From CAYHGV01 sp964356135 (GTDB lineage: Bacteria > Hydrothermota > Tepidihabitantia > CAYHGV01): a DNA stretch of 11,700 bases. The translations under genes were made by a program, and so were the position numbers. The stretch covers positions 1 through 11,700 of the forward strand of contig CAYHGV010000094.1 in the NCBI GenBank assembly GCA_964356135.1, given 5' to 3'. The notes below the pieces were generated by a model. The model saw only the letters and a program-made list of their open reading frames with translations, searched no databases and was not told the origin of the DNA. Below, piece after piece: positions 7,396 to 11,700 of this stretch; within the stretch, counting starts at the first letter, position 1, and each line of letters opens with the position of its first letter.

Positions 7396-7582
7396 ACGCT
7401 GTTTCTCCTCTATAATTCCTTAACAATAAACTGCCAGCTTAATATAAATCGAAGATTCGAAGGGCTGGTTTGACTTTTAACATTACAATAAAAATAGTCG
7501 GTAGAACTTGTCTACAATGTCATTGCGAGCAGTCCCCCAAACTCCTTAGCGGACGACATCAACGACAAGATGAGATTCTTCT

Positions 7583-7603
7583 TCCGCCACACTTCTTGGC
7601 GGA
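7583..7603. repeat. Hairpin TCCGCCA-N7-TGGCGGA, copy 2
   Basis: Same 7-bp arms and seven-base loop length as 6353-6373; the loop here is CACTTCT. Confidence 0.7.
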
Positions 7604-7616
7604 CTCAGAATGACAA

Positions 7617-7633
7617 CGCCTCGAAACGAGGCG
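7617..7633. repeat. Hairpin CGCCTCG-AAA-CGAGGCG, copy 2
   Basis: A 7-bp stem with an AAA loop. Compared with 6484-6500 the third and fifteenth bases are both changed (G-C to C-G), so pairing is kept. Confidence 0.7.
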
Positions 7634-7748
7634 AAAGTGAAAGGGTCGTGGTTTCACTCCGTTCACTCATGATACGCATAACGCAAAGACTAAAATAACC
7701 TCTCGTACAAGCTCGCTGTCCCCTTTTTGACCTCAACCGAAATGGGTC

Positions 7749-7778
7749 TTGACAGAATAATGTTTTTTTTCATAATAT
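7749..7778 (+). promoter_or_regulatory. Promoter of the ars cluster
   Basis: A perfect TTGACA (7749-7754) is followed after 18 bases by TAATAT (7773-7778, four of six matches to the -10 consensus). The start site would be near 7785, leaving a leader of about 100 bases before the permease ATG. The -10 is overlapped by the inverted repeat at 7775-7798. A TATAAT at 7802-7807 is also present but has no -35 at a proper distance. Confidence 0.6.
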
Positions 7779-7798
7779 ATGCTTGAAAGTGCATATAT
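7775..7798. promoter_or_regulatory. Candidate ArsR operator
   Basis: ATATATGC (7775-7782) and GCATATAT (7791-7798) are perfect 8-bp arms around TTGAAAGT. AT-rich inverted repeats overlapping or just after the -10 are typical binding sites of ArsR/SmtB repressors. The only repressor gene nearby is the ArsR-type gene at 9120, second in the same cluster, so autoregulation is likely. Assignment is by position and form, not by a proven consensus. Confidence 0.6.
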
Positions 7799-7885
7799 GA
7801 ATATAATACTTTTTCAGGACGATACCCAACCAGGTTTGATCTTTATTCCGCTTCCGGCTCGGTCCGACATTATCCAGGGATTTCC

Positions 7886-9052
7886 ATGAAAGACCGGACA
7901 AAACTGATTCTCTTTATTGTAGTCTTTGTGTTGCTTTATTTTGTGCCGCTCGGCGGTCTGAGGATTCAAGGGGCGATTCTGGAGGCATTCTTGATGCTGA
8001 AAGAATATACCCGGGAACATATTCTCTTCTGTTTAATCCCGGCTTTCTTTATTGCCGGTGCAATCACTAACTTTATATCCAAGGAAGCAATCATCAATTA
8101 TTTTGGACCCAAAGCAAACAAGATTCTTGCCTACGGCACCGCATCGGTTTCAGGGAGTATTCTCGCGGTATGTTCCTGCACCGTCCTCCCGCTATTTGCC
8201 GGTATTTATACCGGTGGTGCGGGCATCGGTCCGGCGACCGCATTTCTCTATTCCGGCCCGGCAATCAATGTCCTGGCAATCATCCTGACCGCCCGCATCT
8301 TAGGACCGGAATTGGGTATTGCCCGGGCGGTTGGTGCGGTTTCCTTTTCAATCATCATCGGAATCATTATGGCGCTGATATTTCGAAATAAAACACCCGA
8401 AGTTTCCGGTGCGGTTCCGACCGAAGAGTCCAAAATCAAGGTTCGTTCGCTGCTCCAGAACACCATCTACTTTCTGTCGTTAGTGTTAATCCTGGTCTTC
8501 GCAGCCTGGTCGAAGCCGAAAGAACCCGTCGGTTTCTGGAATGCCGTCTACACCGTAAAATGGTTCGTGACCGGCGGATTGCTGATTGCTTTAGGTGCTA
8601 TACTTTTTGCATGGTTTAAGAAAAACGAAATGAAAGAGTGGGTCGGTTCTACCTGGTTATTCGCGAAACAGATTTTGCCCTTGCTGTTTGGAGGAGTCTT
8701 GGTTGCCGGCTTTTTGTTGGGCAGACCGAACCTTGATACCGGTATAATCCCTTCGAAAGTGGTGACACTGCTGGTGGGGGGCAATTCAATCGGAGCGAAT
8801 TTCTTCGCTTCGATTTCTGGCGCTTTTATGTATTTCGCAACCTTGACCGAAGTCCCTATCCTTCAAGGTCTTATCGGAAGCGGTATGGGGAAAGGGCCAG
8901 CGCTGGCGCTTCTTCTTTCCGGACCAGCGGTGAGTTTGCCCAGTATGCTCGTGCTTCGTAGTATCATGGGTACCAAAAAAACAGTGACCTATGTCATGCT
9001 GGTGATAATTTTATCAACCATCGTTGGGTGGTTATATGGTTCCCTGTTTTAA
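7886..9052 (+). CDS. arsP: ArsP-family permease (PF03773 type), likely arsenical efflux
   Basis: This 388-residue polytopic inner-membrane protein belongs to the ArsP/DUF318 permease family, whose characterised members export trivalent methyl- and aromatic arsenicals. About ten hydrophobic segments are visible, starting at 8-21. The signature stretch is VCSCTVLPLFAGIY (95-108) with C96 and C98, followed by GPATAFLYSGPAINVLAI (115-132). A second, related segment GPALALLLSGPAVSLPSM (337-354) in the C-terminal half indicates two homologous halves. A polar cytosolic loop lies at about 167-190. The ATG at 7886 has only a weak AGGG upstream. It is the first gene of the ars cluster, behind the promoter and operator. 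Other PF03773 members move other substrates, so the arsenical role rests on its neighbours. Confidence 0.88.
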   Translation: MKDRTKLILFIVVFVLLYFVPLGGLRIQGAILEAFLMLKEYTREHILFCLIPAFFIAGAITNFISKEAIINYFGPKANKILAYGTASVSGSILAVCSCTVLPLFAGIYTGGAGIGPATAFLYSGPAINVLAIILTARILGPELGIARAVGAVSFSIIIGIIMALIFRNKTPEVSGAVPTEESKIKVRSLLQNTIYFLSLVLILVFAAWSKPKEPVGFWNAVYTVKWFVTGGLLIALGAILFAWFKKNEMKEWVGSTWLFAKQILPLLFGGVLVAGFLLGRPNLDTGIIPSKVVTLLVGGNSIGANFFASISGAFMYFATLTEVPILQGLIGSGMGKGPALALLLSGPAVSLPSMLVLRSIMGTKKTVTYVMLVIILSTIVGWLYGSLF

Positions 9053-9119
9053 AGGATCTGAACCTTTCGACTCTGTTTTTCTGGGCGTATAGAGCCATAT
9101 TCTAAACGAGGAGAGTTAA

Positions 9120-9530
9120 ATGGAAACATATCTCGCAATCTTCAAAACCATGTCCGATAAGACCCGGTTGAGGATACTGTGGATATTGCTGAAGGCAAAG
9201 ACTGAACTCTGTGTCTGTGAAATTATGGACTCACTTCAGGAAAACCAGTACAATGTGTCTCGCCATATCAAAATTCTCAAAAATGCCGGCCTGGTTAGAG
9301 AAAAAAAGACCGGGCGATGGGTATTTTACTCAGTCGTAAAGCCCGACAATCAATCCCTGAAGTCGATTTTTAGGACAATCATCAGCTTACCCCGAACATA
9401 CTTCAGGATGGATAATAAGCGGTTACAGGCACGGCTATCGATGCGCCACAACGGAGAGTGTGTAACCGGGATGTATAGTACGGAATGGAAAAAGAAGATG
9501 AGTGAATTGAAATCGACAAAGGAGAAATAA
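9120..9530 (+). CDS. arsR: ArsR-family metalloid-responsive repressor
   Basis: ArsR/SmtB winged-helix repressors leave DNA when As(III) or Sb(III) binds cysteine thiols. The 136-residue protein begins with the usual helix (ETYLAIFKTMSDKTRLRIL). The CxC inducer site ELCVCEIM has C31 and C33. QYNVSRHIKILKNAGLVREKKTGRWVFY (43-70) is the recognition helix and wing. In E. coli ArsR the site is C32/C34/C37. The third position is absent here, but C114 in RHNGECVTG could supply a ligand, as in ArsRs with C-terminal cysteines. The tail after 90 is longer than in minimal ArsRs and Lys-rich. It starts behind GAGGAGAG at 9109-9115 and ends three bases before the next gene. It probably controls the promoter upstream of arsP. 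Confidence 0.95.
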   Translation: METYLAIFKTMSDKTRLRILWILLKAKTELCVCEIMDSLQENQYNVSRHIKILKNAGLVREKKTGRWVFYSVVKPDNQSLKSIFRTIISLPRTYFRMDNKRLQARLSMRHNGECVTGMYSTEWKKKMSELKSTKEK

Positions 9531-9533
9531 GCA

Positions 9534-10190
9534 ATGAAGCTAAAAAAAATAGTTACCATCATCCTGGTTTCGTTCGTTGTTGTCAGTATCGCGTATCTGA
9601 TTTATAAAGAGCTCGGCAACCGAAGCCGAATAAAAAGAAGTAGTGGTCAGGCAACTCAATCTCCCGATACCGTAACAACTCAGCAATCCGCTTCCGCAAA
9701 TAAAGATACGGTTCGAGCGGTTGTGACGGCACCGGCTGATTCGCCTAACCCCGGAGAAAAAACAGAGAAGAAACCAACACCAAATTCCGAAGTCTCACAA
9801 GCAGAACCGAAACCAAAAAGTCCAGATACCCAAATCCCGCCGGTAGCGAAATCAAAGGTCGTTGCTTATTATTTCTATACCGATTACCGCTGCCCAACCT
9901 GCCTGAAAATCGAAAAGTTCTCAAAAGAAGCTATCGAACAATATTTTAGCAAAGAACTTCAGCAGGGAAAACTGACCTTCAAGTCGGTAAACATCGACGA
10001 CCCGGAAAATGCACATTATATACAAGACTACCAATTATCCTTTAAATCTCTGGTTGTTGCCTCCTATGTCGGCGGCAAGCAAACCGCCTGGAAAAATCTC
10101 ACTCTCGTATGGGAGTATGTCGGTGACCGAGACAAATTTTTCCAGTATCTAAAAGATGAAACAGCAAAATTTTTGTCGGAGACGAATTAA
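9534..10190 (+). CDS. arsF: Membrane-anchored thioredoxin-fold protein, ArsF-like
   Basis: The 218-residue protein has one membrane segment (6-24), a low-complexity linker rich in Thr, Ser, Pro and Lys (about 36-105), and a C-terminal domain beginning KVVAYYFYTDYRCPTCLKIE. The CPTC pair is C120/C123, followed by LTFKSVNIDDPEN. This domain resembles the family named for ArsF, a component of the arsEFG system reported to act on nitroaromatic arsenicals; that link is from memory. Positive residues flank both sides of the anchor (K2, K4, K5 against K25, R30, R32, K34, R35), so the side on which the domain sits is unclear. A strong AAAGGAG at 9518-9524 lies within the arsR end. The TAA overlaps the arsG ATG by one base. 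A general thiol-disulfide role is the conservative reading. Confidence 0.75.
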   Translation: MKLKKIVTIILVSFVVVSIAYLIYKELGNRSRIKRSSGQATQSPDTVTTQQSASANKDTVRAVVTAPADSPNPGEKTEKKPTPNSEVSQAEPKPKSPDTQIPPVAKSKVVAYYFYTDYRCPTCLKIEKFSKEAIEQYFSKELQQGKLTFKSVNIDDPENAHYIQDYQLSFKSLVVASYVGGKQTAWKNLTLVWEYVGDRDKFFQYLKDETAKFLSETN

Positions 10191-10876
10191 TGGAATTGCT
10201 GCTGCCGATACTGACCGCCCTGTGGCTTGGAGTATTAACCTCGATCAGCCCCTGTCCCCTGGCGACCAATATCGCCGCTATATCGTTTGTCTCCTACCGA
10301 GTCGCCCGTAAAGCTAATGCGCTCGTAGCTGGAATTCTTTATACCTTAGGCCGGAGTTCAGTCTATGTTGCCATTAGTTTTTTGGTAGTGAAAGCGTTGG
10401 TCAACATTCCTCTCCTGGCAAACTTTCTTCAGAAGTATATAAACAAAGTCTTAGGGATACTACTGATCTTAGTCGGAATGTTTTTACTCGAATTGGTGAA
10501 ATTCAACCTGCCCTCAGCTTCACCCTCTGATAAGGTGCAAAAAAAACTTGCTTCGGTCGGCATCGCCGGTTCTTTTTTATTGGGGGCTTTGTTCGCCCTG
10601 GCGTTCTGCCCGGTTTCGGCAGCACTCTTCTTTGGCAGCCTCATCCCCCTGGCAATCAGGACAAACTCCAGCATCGGGCTGCCTTTGCTCTACGGCATCG
10701 GTACCGCAGTGCCGGTATTGATTTTTGCTGTCCTGGTTGCAATCGGCTCAACCTATTTAAACAAAATTTATCAGAAAATCACCAAAATCGAGTTCTGGAC
10801 CAAGCGAATAACCGGAGTTATTTTTATCTTAGCGGGAATCTACTATGTGCTGGTGTATATTTTCGGAATATTTTAG
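10190..10876 (+). CDS. arsG: CcdA/DsbD-like membrane protein, ArsG-like
   Basis: This 228-residue integral membrane protein has about six hydrophobic spans and the CcdA pattern. One cysteine lies in the first part (SISPCPLATNIAAISFV, C22) and one at the equivalent point of the second half (LAFCPVSAALFFGSLIPL, C140); these are the only cysteines. In CcdA/DsbD such a pair passes electrons from cytosolic thioredoxin across the membrane. ArsG of arsEFG, a CcdA-like protein, has been described as an efflux permease for aromatic aminoarsenicals. Either transport or electron relay is therefore possible, and the sequence does not decide. It overlaps arsF by one base (TAATG), implying coupled translation and probably a joint function. 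After the stop, a 182-bp repeat-bearing spacer precedes the ArsE-like gene. Confidence 0.82.
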   Translation: MELLLPILTALWLGVLTSISPCPLATNIAAISFVSYRVARKANALVAGILYTLGRSSVYVAISFLVVKALVNIPLLANFLQKYINKVLGILLILVGMFLLELVKFNLPSASPSDKVQKKLASVGIAGSFLLGALFALAFCPVSAALFFGSLIPLAIRTNSSIGLPLLYGIGTAVPVLIFAVLVAIGSTYLNKIYQKITKIEFWTKRITGVIFILAGIYYVLVYIFGIF

Positions 10877-11058
10877 GAAAGAGGTTAACCATTTAGAACT
10901 ATGAGAGAAGAACACGAATTGACGGATGAAGAAAAAATAATTTACAAAGACCTCTTTGAGGATTCTAAAATGATTTTTTATTCGTGGAATTCGAATATTC
11001 GTGGTATTCGTGTTCCGCATACTAAATCCATACTAAAAATCAAACCGGAGGTTCCACT
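10877..11058. repeat. Inverted repeat GAACACGAAT/ATTCGTGTTC inside the ars cluster
   Basis: The spacer contains perfect 10-bp arms, GAACACGAAT (10910-10919) and ATTCGTGTTC (11006-11015), bounding 106 bp. Near the right arm the word ATTCGTGG occurs twice more (10980-10987 and 10997-11004). A 53-codon frame (10901-11062) runs through it, but its second half is encoded by the repeat itself, so it is not called as a gene. GGAGG at 11046-11050 serves the next gene. Confidence 0.7.
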
Positions 11059-11298
11059 ATGAAAATCCAAATTGCTGGACCAGGATGCCCTCGTTGCCAG
11101 ACAACCGAAAAAAATGTCATCGATGCCTGCGCCCAACTGAATCTACCCGCCGACATCGCCCCTATTCATGATATTCAGGAATTTGCCAAGCTCGGGGTGA
11201 TGATCACTCCGGCGGTGATTGTCGATGGCAAAATCGTCATTTCCGGCAGGATCCCAACGGTCGAGGAACTTAAAAAATTATTATCTGCCATGAAATAG
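11059..11298 (+). CDS. Small redox-disulfide thioredoxin-like protein (TM0996/MTH895 type), ArsE-like
   Basis: The 79-residue protein is a minimal thioredoxin/glutaredoxin fold. It has beta strand MKIQIAG, the active site PGCPRCQTTEKN with C10 and C13, and the cis-proline region VMITPAVIVDGK (47-58), ending in TVEELKKLLSAMK. It has no signal or membrane segment, so it is cytosolic. Such proteins are frequent partners of CcdA-like proteins and of PF03773 permeases, and the small subunit ArsE of arsEFG appears to be of this kind (from memory). It may feed electrons to the membrane protein or help reduce arsenicals. GGAGG at 11046-11050 is eight bases before the ATG. It lies between arsG and acr3, in the same direction, after an inverted-repeat spacer. 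Confidence 0.85.
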   Translation: MKIQIAGPGCPRCQTTEKNVIDACAQLNLPADIAPIHDIQEFAKLGVMITPAVIVDGKIVISGRIPTVEELKKLLSAMK

Positions 11299-11348
11299 GT
11301 TTCTGGCAATCTGAGCCGTCGTTCCAATAATGGACCGGAAAAGCTTGT

Positions 11349-11700
11349 ATGGCTAAGGGCAAGCGATTATCGTTCCTTGATGAGTTCTTAACGCTCTGGA
11401 TTTTTGCCGCCATGGCACTGGGCGTGCTCATCGGTTATTTGATTCCGGGCGGGGTGGCGTCATTTAATAGCAAGTTCAGCCTGGGAACCACCAACATCCC
11501 CATTGCCATCGGGTTGATACTGATGATGGACCCGCCCCTGGCCAAGGTCAAATACGAGGAACTGGGCGATGTCTTTAAAAACTGGAAGGTGCTCGGCCTT
11601 TCTCTTATCCAGAACTGGATCATCGGGCCGATACTGATGTTTTTCCTCGCCATCACCTTCCTGCGCGGTTATCCCGAATACATGGTCGGCCTGATCATGA
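11349..11700 (+). CDS. acr3: ACR3-family arsenite efflux transporter (partial)
   Basis: ACR3 exporters expel As(OH)3 across the cytoplasmic membrane, driven by the proton motive force. The frame is open from ATG at 11349 to the right edge (117 codons). It reads LSFLDEFLTLWIFAAMALG, a first membrane span, then PIAIGLILMMDPPLAKVKYEELG (about 51-73), the strongest ACR3 signature seen here. Two more spans follow (81-105 and from 111). Many homologues have Tyr where this one has Asp in MMDPPLAKV. The essential cysteine of ACR3 normally follows shortly after the GLIM where the window stops, so it cannot be checked. There are 50 bp between the ArsE-like stop and this ATG, with only a weak ribosome-binding site. 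It is the second exporter of the cluster. Confidence 0.92.
   Translation, partial: MAKGKRLSFLDEFLTLWIFAAMALGVLIGYLIPGGVASFNSKFSLGTTNIPIAIGLILMMDPPLAKVKYEELGDVFKNWKVLGLSLIQNWIIGPILMFFLAITFLRGYPEYMVGLIM

Larger units (their letters stand above)
7396..7885. repeat. panC-arsP gap: palindromic repeats and hairpins
   Basis: This 490-bp gap contains no convincing gene. From 7518 to 7615 lies an element bounded by TGTCATT (7518-7524) and AATGACA (7609-7615). It includes GTCATTGCGAG at 7519-7529 and GAGATTCTTC near 7573, the pattern of a widespread bacterial intergenic palindrome. Inside it, CCTTAGCGGACGACATCA (7544-7561) is a diverged match to CCTTGGCGGACGAAATCA in the previous gap. Two hairpins follow (7583-7603 and 7617-7633). 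CCAGC (7434-7438) and GCTGG (7464-7468) could form a weak hairpin after panC, with an inner TCGAA/TTCGA, but there is no clear U-tract. The last 140 bases hold the arsP promoter and operator. Confidence 0.7.

Noticed and set aside
7434..7475. Possible terminator after panC
   Set aside because: Only a 5-bp outer stem (CCAGC/GCTGG) and an inner TCGAA/TTCGA with a two-base loop; the downstream TTTGACTTTT is not a clean U-tract.
883..7633. CRISPR array suggested by the recurring ACCACAGAT/ACACAGATT words
   Set aside because: Units are about ten bases, occur in both orientations, and have no regular spacer lengths; no cas gene is present.
10901..11062. 53-codon frame between arsG and the ArsE-like gene, overlapping the next start as ATGA
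   Set aside because: Its second half is encoded by the inverted repeat and ATTCGTGG words, its start has no well-placed ribosome-binding site (AGAGG is about 18 bases away), and it resembles no known family.

Overview
The window is bacterial chromosomal DNA of moderate GC content. It is densely coded on both strands, and the long gaps between genes are filled with short repeats. No rRNA, tRNA, transposase, phage gene or CRISPR array is visible. The organism cannot be named from the sequence. The indirect aminoacylation genes (gatCAB), a DUF5665 gene next to them, a folK-deoxynucleoside kinase-panB-panC operon and intergenic 'ACCACAGATN / ACACAGATT' repeats fit an uncultivated candidate-phylum bacterium (WOR-3/Stahlbacteria-like). 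That placement is inference.

Left part, minus strand (1-3852): one apparent operon reads right to left from a strong promoter at 3825-3852. Its order is a Fn3-like putative lipoprotein, a small DUF5665 membrane protein that appears to start at ATT, gatC, gatA and gatB (cut by the left edge). A repeat-bearing spacer separates gatA from gatB.

Middle, plus strand (about 3929-7395): a single-gene cold-shock protein unit with a strong rho-independent terminator comes first. A vitamin/nucleotide operon follows: folK (possibly leaderless), a deoxynucleoside kinase, panB and panC. The first three genes overlap. A 290-bp stretch rich in repeats and hairpins separates panB from panC.

Right part, plus strand (7749-11700): after a 490-bp repeat-bearing gap comes an arsenic resistance cluster. 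Its order is ArsP-family permease, ArsR repressor with a CxC metalloid site, membrane-anchored thioredoxin-fold protein with CPTC (ArsF-like), CcdA-like membrane protein (ArsG-like), small CPRC redox-disulfide protein (TM0996/MTH895 type, ArsE-like), and the start of an ACR3 arsenite exporter (cut by the right edge). A promoter-overlapping 8-bp inverted repeat upstream of the permease is a good candidate ArsR operator. The set combines two exporters with a possible membrane thiol-relay or nitroarsenical-reducing module, so it looks directed at organic arsenicals as well as arsenite.

The less ordinary points are the arsP-R-F-G-E-acr3 arrangement, the ATT start, the possible leaderless folK mRNA, two hairpin modules shared by two intergenic regions, and repeats that directly abut gatA and panC.
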